Source: Lachnospiraceae bacterium
GTDB lineage: Bacteria; Bacillota_A; Clostridia; Lachnospirales; Lachnospiraceae
Assembly (NCBI GenBank): GCA_021770615.1
Contig: JAETQR010000018.1
Span: 16,583 to 80,582, forward strand
Direction: 5' to 3'
DNA length: 64,000 nucleotides
Program-made: the position numbers and the translations under genes
Shown: one piece after another, positions 24,140 through 32,956 of the stretch
Layout: each line of letters begins with the position of its first letter
Numbering within the stretch: position 1 is the stretch's first letter
Notes under the pieces: model-generated
Seen by the model: only the letters and a program-made list of their open reading frames with translations
Told to the model about the DNA's origin: nothing
Database searches by the model: none

Positions 24140-25106
24140 ATTTCCTGTAATAAAAATACAACAAAAATACAAATTTCCCATGCATCAGACACAGCAATAA
24201 CCGATCCTTTTTCCCAAAATATTTCCGCTTCAAATACAGATTTCGTACACTGCTTTTTTCACACCAGTCCCTCATATATTTCCGGCATGTTTTTCCGTCC
24301 AGGCCAGATTTCCCAGCCAATGCATAAAATTTATTTTTTACTGCTGTCAGATAATAATGATATAAAAATACCGGTTCCTTTTCCTTTTCATATTTTGCAT
24401 AAAAGGCAGACACCTCTTTATAGAGGCGCTCCTCAATCTCCATCGCATTTTCCCGGAACCGGAATGAAAGCGAATTCTCATTTATATTGTGATAAAAATA
24501 CAGCACCTCATTCAGCACACTTATTTTTTCTGCCTGCTCCAATGCTCTCAGGTTAAAAACCAGATCCTCTCCCTTATCAAGATCCTCCGGGAATCCCGTC
24601 TTCAATATACTTTTCCGGTACAACTTATTCCATGGGACATGGATAAAGAATCGTGAAAAAAGCTCCGGAAATTCCTTCATAAATTCAGATCGTTCCCGAA
24701 AACTCCTCTCGCCATAAAGAATTTTTTCCTGTTCCTTTTCATTATAATAACCGCCGATAACAAGGTCGCTATTATCCTTTTCCATACGCTCTGCCAGCAT
24801 GCGGCAGGCATCCGGGTAAAGCAGGTCGTCACTGTCTGCAAATTGTATATACTGTCCCCCGGCCTTTGACAGCCCAAAATTTCTCGCCGCAGAAACACCC
24901 TCATTTTCTTTCGTATACACATGCACAAACGAATATTTCTTCTCATATTCCCTGCAGATTTCCAGGCTCCCGTCCGTAGAGCAGTCATCCACGATGACCA
25001 CCTCAAGGTTTTTATAACTTTGGGATACCACACTCTCCAGACATTCGGCAAGCCTGTCCTTTGAATTGTAAACCGGTATGATAATGGATATCATTGCATC
25101 TTTCAT
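24138..25106 (-). CDS. Family 2 glycosyltransferase
   Basis: A 322-aa GT-A enzyme with ISIIIPVYNSKDRL at the start, VVIVDDCSTDGS (about 36-47), the donor/metal motif FADSDDLLYPD (about 88-98) and a C-terminal region with HNINENSLS. It is a cytoplasmic or membrane-associated transferase of the capsule/teichoic type. The ATG follows AGGAGACAG. Its stop codon is formed by the edge of the hairpin element. It precedes, on the minus strand, two LicD genes and another GT2. Confidence 0.88.
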   Translation of the reverse strand: MKDAMISIIIPVYNSKDRLAECLESVVSQSYKNLEVVIVDDCSTDGSLEICREYEKKYSFVHVYTKENEGVSAARNFGLSKAGGQYIQFADSDDLLYPDACRMLAERMEKDNSDLVIGGYYNEKEQEKILYGERSFRERSEFMKEFPELFSRFFIHVPWNKLYRKSILKTGFPEDLDKGEDLVFNLRALEQAEKISVLNEVLYFYHNINENSLSFRFRENAMEIEERLYKEVSAFYAKYEKEKEPVFLYHYYLTAVKNKFYALAGKSGLDGKTCRKYMRDWCEKSSVRNLYLKRKYFGKKDRLLLCLMHGKFVFLLYFYYRK

Positions 25107-25124
25107 TGGATCTGTCTCCTGTTT

Positions 25125-26012
25125 TCACGTTTCCTGCCGTTTGACGGGATAATATTTCCCACGGTATTTTTTATAGCTGTTGTGAACATCTACGCACACA
25201 CCGTCATGAGAGGGGATCTGATCCTCCTTCGGCGGCAACTCCATATAGTCTCCAAATGCCATTTTGAGATAGGTGTCATAACCGACCGGCAGCGGCATCT
25301 GATATCCCTCAAATTCTTTATACACCGCAGATTCAAAAATCTCTTTCGGATACTCATTTACCATGTAATTATAACGGACACAAAGCTCCGTGATATGATC
25401 GCATTCACGAATGGGATATTTCGACATATGCCGTTCACATAGACAGGCCATCTTATAGCGCATCTTCCATCCCGGTGCAAGCGCAAGCATACATTTACCG
25501 ATCAGGTACAAAAACTTTCCTTTACTCGTAGGCGCTTCCTGATTGATATAAATCTGATAGGCAAGCCCCCATAAAAGCTGCATCTTTCGTTTAAAACGTG
25601 AGGAGGGGCAGCCATCTAACGGCAAAACCTCAAGCCTCACTCCGTGAGCCATATCAAGATCCATCTGCCGTTCTTTGATAAATGTCGTCTCCTCATCGGT
25701 GATCGCTGTGAGCTGGGAGCGCAAAAACTCCGTTTCACTTGTCCGGCTCAGCCGGTATTTGCTCTCATCCATCTCTTCTTTCCACAGGCGGCACAATTTC
25801 TCATAATCGTCTCTCGGCATAAATACATCGATATCGTCATCCCACGGAATAAAACCCTTATGCCTCAGAGCCCCGATACAACACCCTCCACAGAGATAAA
25901 ACAACAGACCGTGCCGGTCGCAAAACTCCTTAAATACAAGTGTGATCTCAAGACACTTTGCCTGAAGTTCCTTTAGGTCACATGCCTTTTTTTCATTTGA
26001 TATCCGGCTCAT
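25125..26012 (-). CDS. LicD-family phosphotransferase, copy 1
   Basis: A 295-aa LicD/fukutin-type protein. The hallmark segment FYLCGGCCIGALRHKGFIPW followed by DDDIDVFMPR gives the acidic DxD-type motif. Later come MELPPKEDQIPSHDG and a DVHNSYKKYRGKY tail. LicD proteins transfer phosphocholine or a similar phospho-alcohol from a CDP donor to a surface glycan. The start at 26012 (ATGAGC) follows GGAGGAA and overlaps the end of the second LicD gene by 20 bases. No choline kinase or CDP-choline synthase gene (licA/licC) is in view. Confidence 0.88.
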   Translation of the reverse strand: MSRISNEKKACDLKELQAKCLEITLVFKEFCDRHGLLFYLCGGCCIGALRHKGFIPWDDDIDVFMPRDDYEKLCRLWKEEMDESKYRLSRTSETEFLRSQLTAITDEETTFIKERQMDLDMAHGVRLEVLPLDGCPSSRFKRKMQLLWGLAYQIYINQEAPTSKGKFLYLIGKCMLALAPGWKMRYKMACLCERHMSKYPIRECDHITELCVRYNYMVNEYPKEIFESAVYKEFEGYQMPLPVGYDTYLKMAFGDYMELPPKEDQIPSHDGVCVDVHNSYKKYRGKYYPVKRQET

Positions 26013-26886
26013 CATTTCCTCCATTCACACATGGTTTCGTCAGGTCCAGACACACACAGTCGTGATGTGCTTTCTGTTTCTCTTTTGGCGGAAGTTCCAT
26101 ATAATTCCCAAAAGCCTCCCTCAGATATCCGTCATATCCGACAGGGATGGGCATCTTCTTTCCCTCAAAATCCACAAAGACAGCCTTTTCAAACCACTCT
26201 TTTTTATATTTTTTCTCCATGTAATAAGGCCCCGAACAAAGCTCTGTAATATAGTGACAGCTGCGGATCGGATATTTTGTCATCTTTCTCTTGGCAAGAT
26301 TCCAGATGCGGTATCGAATCCGCTTTCCCCGGAATATCCCGAGCAGCATCCGGCTTCCTGCCGCCATCAGGCCCCCATGCTTTTCCGGCACTGTCTGCGC
26401 CCGGAACAAAGAATAGATGAGCGCCCACATGCACTGCCATTTTCTCTGCCATTTCCCATCCGGATACCCATCTAACGGAATAACATCCAGCGCCACCCCG
26501 TGAGGGATCGGAAGCCCCTCCTGATAAGGTTTGACCTGTGTCGTCATACTGTCCCGGAGCGTGGCAAAATTATTCCGGTCGATATAATCCTCCGTCGTAT
26601 CGGACAAAAGATACCGGCTTCCCTTGTCATACATATTCCAGAGAGAGACAAATTTCTCATAATCCTCTCTCGGCATAAAAAAATCCAAATCGTCATCCCA
26701 CGGAATAAATCCTCCATGCCGGATGGCCCCGATGCAGCCTCCCCCACAAAAATAGCAGAGAAGATCATACTCTTCGCAAAACTCCACAAACACCTCTGCC
26801 ATCTCAAGACTTATTTTTTGAAGCCCTTTTAACTCCTCCGCGGTATATTCTCTTATTCCTGCTTGTTCAATCTCTCTCTGACCCAA
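25993..26886 (-). CDS. LicD-family phosphotransferase, copy 2
   Basis: A 297-aa paralogue of the gene downstream, with the same hallmark (CYFCGGGCIGAIRHGGFIPW, DDDLDFFMPRED), the same MELPPKEKQKAHHD motif, and similar spacing throughout. The two copies look like an old duplication that diverged to use different acceptors or donors. The start appears to be TTG at 26886, about 8 bases after GAGGGG, overlapping the end of the GT2 gene by 20 bases. Confidence 0.87.
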   Translation of the reverse strand: MGQREIEQAGIREYTAEELKGLQKISLEMAEVFVEFCEEYDLLCYFCGGGCIGAIRHGGFIPWDDDLDFFMPREDYEKFVSLWNMYDKGSRYLLSDTTEDYIDRNNFATLRDSMTTQVKPYQEGLPIPHGVALDVIPLDGYPDGKWQRKWQCMWALIYSLFRAQTVPEKHGGLMAAGSRMLLGIFRGKRIRYRIWNLAKRKMTKYPIRSCHYITELCSGPYYMEKKYKKEWFEKAVFVDFEGKKMPIPVGYDGYLREAFGNYMELPPKEKQKAHHDCVCLDLTKPCVNGGNDEPDIK

Positions 26887-27931
26887 TGTGTTTTCCCCTC
26901 CAGAATGGCATTTTTATCATTCCCACAAATGTCCCTGCCCCATAGCTGATATGCAGCAGAAAAAATAAAAGCGGCAATAACAGATGCCCGGGATACTTTT
27001 TCTCTCCCCGCACCGCCATGACCGCCATCAAAACAGCCACCGCCCAGTACATCCCCCACATAAGAACTGCTAAGAGCGGATGGGAACATACCGCCAGCAC
27101 CGTCGTAACGATGATCCCACACAAAAAAGCAAACGGAACAAAATGATACAGTGAAAGACAGCCCGGACATACCCCCGATGTCAGTCCGATCCAGTATCCA
27201 TTGGAAAATTTCTGCCGGCACATCTTTCCAAGGCCCGGACGTATCATCTGATATGAAATGATCCCCGGTACCAGGCAGAGTTTAAAGCCATTCTGCCTCA
27301 GCCGGAAATGAAACTCATTATCCTCTGTCCTTCCAAGATCCTCCCGGAACTTCCCTGCCTTTTCAAATACCTCACGCCGGTACGCACCGTGGAAAAATGA
27401 TTTGACATAGGCCTTTTTCTCCCCATTCTGGAATGATGTCGCATTTCCACGCCGAAACGATGCCGCACTGCTTCCAAACATAGAGCTCTCCGCTGTCAGG
27501 AGCACCTTCTGCCACGCCGAGTCGGATTCCACGATATTTGGCCGGACACCGCCTGTCACAAATTCTCCCTCCGCAAGCGCTGCCGCATTCCGCTCTACGA
27601 AATCCGCCGGAATACTGCTGTGGGCGTCGATCCGGATCAGCACGTCCGTCGTAAAGCTATCAATCGCCTGATTCCACCCGCAGCTCTGGATCCGTCCCGG
27701 ATTATCCACAATCCGGACGGCCAGAAACTCATCCGCATACTGATCAGAAAAATCCTGCATGATCTGCTTTGTCTGATCTTCTGACATACTGTCGATAAGC
27801 ACGACCTCCAGCTTTTTATGCGGATAACTCTGTTTTATGATATCCTCCAGTATCTTTGGAAGATTTTTCTCTTCGTTATATGCTACGATCCCTATGGAAA
27901 TATTCAAAATATGTTTCTCCTGTCTTCGCAT
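26867..27931 (-). CDS. Family 2 glycosyltransferase with C-terminal membrane helices
   Basis: A 354-aa GT-A enzyme: ISIGIVAYNEEKNLP (about 11-25), VVLIDSMSEDQT, DVLIRIDAHSSIP as the DxD-like part and GRTEDNEFHFRL as the acceptor-side motif. It ends in two or three hydrophobic helices (about 255-335), as in succinoglycan/ExoA-type enzymes. The ATG at 27931 or a TTG at 27907 (after CAGGAG) may be the start. It is the first gene of the minus-strand run GT2 - LicD - LicD - GT2. Confidence 0.86.
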   Translation of the reverse strand: MRRQEKHILNISIGIVAYNEEKNLPKILEDIIKQSYPHKKLEVVLIDSMSEDQTKQIMQDFSDQYADEFLAVRIVDNPGRIQSCGWNQAIDSFTTDVLIRIDAHSSIPADFVERNAAALAEGEFVTGGVRPNIVESDSAWQKVLLTAESSMFGSSAASFRRGNATSFQNGEKKAYVKSFFHGAYRREVFEKAGKFREDLGRTEDNEFHFRLRQNGFKLCLVPGIISYQMIRPGLGKMCRQKFSNGYWIGLTSGVCPGCLSLYHFVPFAFLCGIIVTTVLAVCSHPLLAVLMWGMYWAVAVLMAVMAVRGEKKYPGHLLLPLLFFLLHISYGAGTFVGMIKMPFWRGKHIGSERD

Positions 27932-28069
27932 AAATGCCCCGCCTCCAGCGAGACTATTTCACTCCCTATTATAAATTATGATGGGGATACATGCAACTGC
28001 AAGTTTTAAGGGAATGGAAATGAAAGATTTTTCTGAAACACAGAATCTTTTGCCAACCACAAAAAAAGA

Positions 28070-28098
28070 TTGACATTCCGTCTGCCTAATGGTATTCT
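28070..28098 (+). promoter_or_regulatory. Plus-strand promoter facing the 3' end of the unknown gene
   Basis: TTGACA (28070-28075), exactly 17 bases, TATTCT (28093-28098). No plus-strand gene follows; a hairpin with a T-run ends 71 bases further on. Confidence 0.5.
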
Positions 28099-28101
28099 TT
28101 T

Positions 28102-28169
28102 AAAAAAGAGGCGGTTTTGTACCACTTGACTACTTGATAGTCTTGAGTGGGTTACTCGCTTCTTTTTTT
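28102..28169. terminator. Symmetric hairpin with A-run and T-run, usable on both strands
   Basis: Outer stem AAAAAAGAGGCG (28102-28113) with CGCTTCTTTTTTT (28157-28169); inner stem CCACTTGAC (28122-28130) with GTCTTGAGTGG (28140-28150). It encloses the TAG stop of the minus-strand gene, so it likely ends that transcript. On the plus strand it would end a ~65-base RNA started by the promoter at 28070. Confidence 0.6.
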
Positions 28170-28657
28170 ATATCCACCACATCGTACAGATACATCTTTC
28201 CGTTTCCTGTACAGTTTATCACCAGACACCCGGAATAAATATTATAATTTCCCGTTTTCAACTCATTGTCATAGATTGGCATGGCAAACCTCGTCGTGTA
28301 ATAATACCAGCCGTTTGCAGCATCACCGGAATGTTTTTCTTTCTGGTTCTTCCTGAATCTTTTATTGGAGGCAATCTCCACCATCTCCCGGATACCCTGC
28401 GCTGCATTGGCTTTCGCCTTTGCCTTTGCACCTTTTGTTTTCCTTGTATATTTCGAACCAGCATACTCATCCGGGAAATCTTTTCCCAGATATATAACAT
28501 CGCCTGTTCCCACTATTTCCACAAGCTCACCGACATAGCGTTCCAGATATTTTTCCACCTCATTCCAATCAATATTCTGTTTATTGGAAAAGATAATGTC
28601 AGGCAGAACGACAACCTTGTTACTGTCTTCATCCAGTGCAATTTTCAGTGTTTCCAT
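28130..28657 (-). CDS. Unknown protein with lysine/alanine-rich middle
   Basis: A 175-aa protein. No family was recognised. It starts METLKIALDEDSNKVVVLPD, has a conserved-looking WNEVEKYLERYVG segment, a basic TKGAKAKAKANAAQGIREM stretch (about 73-91), and a beta-rich end (NIYSGCLVINCTGNGKMYLYD). The chosen ATG at 28657 follows AGGGGGAAATGC; the open frame extends upstream to 28735 without a ribosome site. The style is that of small nuclease-like or mobile-element cargo proteins, but that is a guess. Confidence 0.5.
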   Translation of the reverse strand: METLKIALDEDSNKVVVLPDIIFSNKQNIDWNEVEKYLERYVGELVEIVGTGDVIYLGKDFPDEYAGSKYTRKTKGAKAKAKANAAQGIREMVEIASNKRFRKNQKEKHSGDAANGWYYYTTRFAMPIYDNELKTGNYNIYSGCLVINCTGNGKMYLYDVVDIKKEASNPLKTIK

Positions 28658-28883
28658 CGCATTTCCCCCTGTAGCATTGATTGTGTTGTAACACGCGCAT
28701 ATACTAATACACAACCAACAATTATTTTTATTCACACTTCCTGCATATCTCCATCATCCTCACTACAGAAATTTCTTGATAGAAATAATCCTTCGGTTCT
28801 ACTTTTCATTATGGGTTTTCATAAATGCACGAATGTGCCCTCTGAAACATCAAGAATAAAGCGATGAACTTTTTATATTAATA

Positions 28884-28912
28884 AGTATAGCACATCTTCG
28901 AAAGTTTGTAAA
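28884..28912 (-). promoter_or_regulatory. Promoter of the unknown gene, with long 5' leader
   Basis: Minus-strand TTTACA (28907-28912), 17 bases, TATACT (28884-28889) with an extended TGC element. The start codon is about 220 bases away, leaving a long leader in which I see no known riboswitch. Confidence 0.55.
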
Positions 28913-28965
28913 GAAAAAATTATGACGTATGGAAAAGATTACATTGATAAAAATAACACAAGCCT

Positions 28966-29619
28966 CTATTTCCCGTACATTCTCAGTAAACTTCCCACCT
29001 TGTCTGAAATTGCCTTATCTGATGGAAAATAAATGGTTCTCTCTCCCGATGCATCAACAATCACCTGCGAACCGACAACCAGATTTATCTTCTTTCCGTT
29101 TTTCTTCACGACCGTAAGCCAGATCCCTCCCTCAATCGGTTTCGTCCCTTCCTCCGCTTTCCGAAGCCTTATCCCTGCAAGTTCGGCATAGATCTGCCGG
29201 ATCACCTTTGTATCTTTTATTTTTTTTACTTTCCCATTTTGCGCATCATACTCAACCCATTTGACAGACTCATAGAGTTTCTTTGTAAAAATAGAATTAT
29301 TATAAATAATCTTTTTCTTAGGGAGTTCCACTGCTACTTTACAATAATATTTGTTTTCCCCGACCTTTGCAGTAATCACTGCTTTCCCCGCTTTTTTTGC
29401 TTTCACAACCCCTTTTGCCGAAACTGTCGCAACCGATTTCTTAGAAGAACTCCAACTGATTTTTGACGTTGTCCCAATCATTTCTAATTTCTGGCTTCCC
29501 CCGGGCATTAAAAAAAGATTCTCCACCGTCATAACAGGTGCTGCCTGCACCATATGGCCATGAAATATTCCACCCAATAAAAAATAAACTAACAGCAGTA
29601 ATAAACGCCTTTTTCTCAT
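28966..29619 (-). CDS. Small secreted Big_2-domain protein
   Basis: A 217-aa exported protein. The signal peptide (RLLLLLVYFLLGGIFHGHMVQA) is followed by a single Big_2 domain with WSSSKKSVATVSAKGVVKA (about 55-74), then a C-terminal domain of ~110 residues with GGIWLTVVKKNGKKINLVVG that I do not recognise. The start at 29619 is fixed by GGAGGAGGG just upstream. It overlaps nothing but is only 14 bases from the lipoprotein gene, and the two likely are exported together. Confidence 0.72.
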   Translation of the reverse strand: MRKRRLLLLLVYFLLGGIFHGHMVQAAPVMTVENLFLMPGGSQKLEMIGTTSKISWSSSKKSVATVSAKGVVKAKKAGKAVITAKVGENKYYCKVAVELPKKKIIYNNSIFTKKLYESVKWVEYDAQNGKVKKIKDTKVIRQIYAELAGIRLRKAEEGTKPIEGGIWLTVVKKNGKKINLVVGSQVIVDASGERTIYFPSDKAISDKVGSLLRMYGK

Positions 29620-29633
29620 AACCCTCCTCCAAC

Positions 29634-30404
29634 TCAATCCACCTCATATTTCCTCTTTTCCGCCTTCTCGATCGGCATATAACCTGTTTCTCCCAGGATC
29701 AGTTTCGCCCCCGTCTCATCAAACCGGATCTTCTGCCTGACATCTCCAATGCCATCACCTGCATGATCAGCGTATACCCGGTAGGCCACTATGATATCCT
29801 CTTTCCGTATTTCAAAAAAATGATATCCAATACCGGATACTACCTCTTTTTTTGATGCATATTGGGGTGGGAGCTGTACTGTTTTTTTGTATCCGGTCTT
29901 TTGTACATTGATCTGCACGAAATTATTTCCCAGTTCTGTTACTTCCACAAAAGTTTCCATTTCTTCATCGCTAAAATCCATCGGTACCAAGCCCCATTTT
30001 TCTCCATTCCATTTTACCATCCGGAAATTTTGGTATGTTCCACCGGCGCCGCCATAAAACAACAGGATAATCTCCATTATACCATCTTTATCCAAATCCT
30101 TTGTCTTCATTTTGGTATAATTCGGATTTTCATATTGTATCCCCTTTTCCTCTGCCAGGCTTACCACTTCTCCGTCGATTACGAGCTTTAGGTCGGAATG
30201 CTCCCCGCTGCTCTCCAGACAAACCGTACTCTTTTTGTCCAGTCCTAAATCCTCTGTTTCTTCCCAGTATAATTCTCTTTTGATTTCAGGTTGTTCCGTT
30301 AAAGCTGTATTTTCCCTGTCACCTGTAGCCTCCTGCTTTCCACAACCGGCAATGGATAAGGCCATTCCGAAAAACAATATGGCAATACATGTTTTTTTCA
30401 ACAT
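29634..30404 (-). CDS. Secreted lipoprotein, unknown
   Basis: A 256-aa lipoprotein with lipobox LSIAGC (Cys at about 20). The mature part has a DKDGIMEIILLFYGG segment reminiscent of VCBS/FG-GAP-like calcium loops (D-x-D-x-D/G), and later beta-rich stretches. The ATG at 30404 follows GGAGGAGGAAA. It overlaps the end of the Fic gene by 7 bases. Function unknown. Confidence 0.7.
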   Translation of the reverse strand: MLKKTCIAILFFGMALSIAGCGKQEATGDRENTALTEQPEIKRELYWEETEDLGLDKKSTVCLESSGEHSDLKLVIDGEVVSLAEEKGIQYENPNYTKMKTKDLDKDGIMEIILLFYGGAGGTYQNFRMVKWNGEKWGLVPMDFSDEEMETFVEVTELGNNFVQINVQKTGYKKTVQLPPQYASKKEVVSGIGYHFFEIRKEDIIVAYRVYADHAGDGIGDVRQKIRFDETGAKLILGETGYMPIEKAEKRKYEVD

Positions 30405-31042
30405 TTTTCCTCCTCCATTTCCAATGTTTTTATACATTTTTTCAAACACTCCTTTAATGGTTCTAACTCATCATTCAGGTACCAGTTATTCAACGTTGTA
30501 TTAAATTCTTCTGCATTATCTTTTCCGATCGTTAATACTCCATTTCCGGTTCCGATCAAAATTTTACTCGCAACGATCGTCGATGTTCTTTTATTTCCAT
30601 CCCAGAATAACTGCTGTTTGCAGGCATATGCAAAATAATGGATCGCCCGCTCCACAGGATCGCCGATCACAGCGATCCGATCGATCTCCCTGATCACTTC
30701 TTCTTTTACTGGTACCGGTGGGATAAAATCACCCACGCCGACTTTTCCTGTCCGCAAAACTCCCCATTGTAAACTCTCATTTCTGGAAACATACCCGTTG
30801 ATCTTACAAATATACTCAAGGTCAAGCGGATCATCAATGCTTTCTATACAAAATTTCCATGCATCCCGCAGATTAAGTACCGTCTGAATATCATCTACTG
30901 TTACGCCATTTACCACTGCACCATCTATGATCGTCTGGGTCTGTGGGAATGTGACATTGCATCCTTCGATATATGCTGTGTTATAAACCAATTCAACAAA
31001 GACTTTCTTCGCCAGAAATATATTTTGTTCTCTTGTGAGCAT
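30398..31042 (-). CDS. Fic-domain protein with Gln in place of the catalytic His
   Basis: A 214-aa Fic-fold protein. The active loop reads QLFWDGNKR (about 144-152), where the family has HPFxDGNKR. The Asn and Arg for nucleotide binding are present, the His is not. An inhibitory-helix-type motif TAYIEG ([ST]xxxE[GN]) lies at about 22-27, which would make it a class II-like (N-terminal) Fic. Fic proteins usually transfer AMP to target proteins. Whether this one does is doubtful. The ATG at 31042 follows GGTGGAG; the frame upstream is not used. No antitoxin gene is next to it. Confidence 0.78.
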   Translation of the reverse strand: MLTREQNIFLAKKVFVELVYNTAYIEGCNVTFPQTQTIIDGAVVNGVTVDDIQTVLNLRDAWKFCIESIDDPLDLEYICKINGYVSRNESLQWGVLRTGKVGVGDFIPPVPVKEEVIREIDRIAVIGDPVERAIHYFAYACKQQLFWDGNKRTSTIVASKILIGTGNGVLTIGKDNAEEFNTTLNNWYLNDELEPLKECLKKCIKTLEMEEEKC

Positions 31043-31151
31043 GGTCATCTCCACCTTGTACTGATTTTTTATCATTATAACCCCAAACACACTTTTCCAC
31101 AACCGTTAAAATACTACATTCAGCCCACATTCAGGCAAAACGGATCGAATC

Positions 31152-31220
31152 TTACCATTCACACCATAATTTTACCATTCACGAAAAATCAGGTAACAGG
31201 GCAGACAAATGTGCTATAAT
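31152..31220 (+). promoter_or_regulatory. Promoter with two direct repeats upstream (LytTR-like)
   Basis: TTACCATTCAC occurs at 31152-31162 and again at 31172-31182, 20 bases apart. Extended -10 TGCTATAAT ends at 31220, and the -35 position (about 31192) lies one repeat-step beyond the second copy with no good TTGACA. This layout, with 9-11 base direct repeats two helical turns apart just upstream of a weak -35, is that of LytTR-type activators (AgrA/ComE/VirR). No LytTR gene is in the window. Confidence 0.5.
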
Positions 31221-31267
31221 TATCTTGTAAACATAATCATAATTACAAAATGAGGATGGAGAAAAAA

Positions 31268-32941
31268 ATGAAGAGACAATCAGCACGCTTGTGTATTGCA
31301 GCGCTTCTTCTGTCATTTATATTCGAGCCGTATACTGTAAGTATGGCCGCTCTCCCTGCAAAGGAACAATTAACGATACCGGAAAATACAGAAGATACAC
31401 CAGAACAGCCGCAAACATCAAAGGAACCAGCAGCCTCGAAAGAACCTCTGGCATCAGAGCAGCCGGAAACATCGGAAAAACCTCTGACATCCGGGCAACC
31501 TGCTACATCGGAAAAACCCCTGACATCCGGGCAGCCGGTTCTATCAGAAAATCCTCTGACAGAAATCCCGGTACGGCTTACAGGTTCGGATGCAGAAAGA
31601 AACACCGTCACATTGGAATGGAACAGCATAATTGGTGCAACCGGATATGCCGTCTTTTCCTGGAAAAATGGAACATGGCAAGAAATAAACAAAACACAGC
31701 AAACCACAGAAACGGTTTCGCTCACCGAATATGGAACCGAAAACATCTTTCAGATCCGCGCTTACGACAGTGGGCAAAAACAGAACGGGGAATCCGCAGA
31801 AATCAAAGTGTTGATTCCGGAAACAATAAAAATTCTTAAGACAACCGCATATTCCAGGACAAACGTCAAACTGTACTGGGAAGCTGCAAAAGGTACTGGT
31901 TCCTATGAGATTTATGAAAAGCAGAACGGACAAGACTACAAACTGATAAAAACCGTGGAAGAAACAAATGTCCGTCTGAATGTAAAAGACAAGGAAAGTT
32001 ATCAGTTTAAAGTTGTTCCGCTTTTTAAGAGCACCCTTGGAGTAATTTCCGGAAATGCCTGCGAAACCAGTTATGACAACAAAGAATTTGTATCGATGGA
32101 TCACCAGAAATATACTTATAAGGAAATGCAGGAAGATATCCAGTCGCTGTGTAAGAAATACAGCGAATATGTTTCTTATGAAACCATTGGTTATTCCGAA
32201 AATGGCAGGGAAATTTATGATGTCATTCTGGGAAATAAAAAAGCGGACAAAACTATACTTGTTGTCAGCACGCTTCATGCAAGGGAATATATTGCAACAG
32301 TTGTTTGCATGAAACAGCTGGAATATTATCTTTTAAATTATAACAAAACAGTGAAGGGAATAAAATTGTCAGACGTATTTGCCAGGTGCAATGTTCATTA
32401 CGTCATGATGGCAAATCCGGACGGTGTTACTCTTTCACAAAGAAAAAAGGCGTTATGGAAGGGCAATGCAAACGGAGTAGATTTAAACCGCAATTTCCCT
32501 TATGCCTTTAAAAAGGATGGGCGCAGAAAAACCGGCAGCTACAGCGGATCAAAAGCGTCAAGCGAAAGTGAAACGAAGGCCGTGATCAACCTTTCCAGAA
32601 GACTGAATAAAACACAAACACTTGCGGTTGTCAATTACCATGCAATGGGGCAGATCGTATTTGGTGATTACGACGGGAAAAACAAGTCGCTCCGTTCTGA
32701 TATCCGGAGCATGTATAAAATTGCAAGGAGTACGACCGGTTATTCCAGTGCGGCAGGCTACGGAGGCACCTCAAACGGAAATTACAGGGAATATTTACTC
32801 TACAAATTAAAAATACCAAGTGTCACGATTGAAATTGGAAGCATACCCTGTCCGGTTCCAAAACGTCAATATGCTTCTGCTTTTAAGCGGAACAAACTGG
32901 TTGTACTAAAAGAAGCTGTATGGTTAAAAAAGAAAAAATAA
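31268..32941 (+). CDS. Secreted M14 zinc carboxypeptidase with FN3-like domains
   Basis: A 557-aa protein. Signal peptide (about 7-27), then a Pro/Ser/Glu-rich spacer of 12-residue repeats (SEKPLTSGQP), two FN3-like domains (about 105-195 and 190-275) and an M14 peptidase domain. Zinc ligands HAREYI (H and E, about 340-343) and YHAMGQ (third His), the NLNRNFP-like VDLNRNFPY, and the catalytic Glu in VTIEIG are all seen. It would trim C-terminal residues from peptides or wall stems outside the cell. The ATG at 31268 follows GGATGGAGAA. It has its own promoter. Confidence 0.85.
   Translation: MKRQSARLCIAALLLSFIFEPYTVSMAALPAKEQLTIPENTEDTPEQPQTSKEPAASKEPLASEQPETSEKPLTSGQPATSEKPLTSGQPVLSENPLTEIPVRLTGSDAERNTVTLEWNSIIGATGYAVFSWKNGTWQEINKTQQTTETVSLTEYGTENIFQIRAYDSGQKQNGESAEIKVLIPETIKILKTTAYSRTNVKLYWEAAKGTGSYEIYEKQNGQDYKLIKTVEETNVRLNVKDKESYQFKVVPLFKSTLGVISGNACETSYDNKEFVSMDHQKYTYKEMQEDIQSLCKKYSEYVSYETIGYSENGREIYDVILGNKKADKTILVVSTLHAREYIATVVCMKQLEYYLLNYNKTVKGIKLSDVFARCNVHYVMMANPDGVTLSQRKKALWKGNANGVDLNRNFPYAFKKDGRRKTGSYSGSKASSESETKAVINLSRRLNKTQTLAVVNYHAMGQIVFGDYDGKNKSLRSDIRSMYKIARSTTGYSSAAGYGGTSNGNYREYLLYKLKIPSVTIEIGSIPCPVPKRQYASAFKRNKLVVLKEAVWLKKKK
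31430..31558 (+). repeat. 36-bp (12-residue) tandem repeats in the peptidase spacer
   Basis: Units beginning at 31469 and 31505 are nearly identical and encode TSEKPLTSGQPA-type blocks; weaker copies flank them. It is a low-complexity linker likely to vary in copy number between strains. Confidence 0.75.
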
Positions 32942-32956
32942 CCCTCAAAAAACTGC

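Noticed and set aside
28966..31042. Fic gene with the two genes after it as a toxin-antitoxin set
   Set aside because: Neighbours are exported proteins, not small antitoxins, and the Fic active site is altered.
31243..31746. Antisense frame with repeated DVRGFSD blocks
   Set aside because: It only mirrors the 36-bp repeats of the peptidase linker on the other strand.
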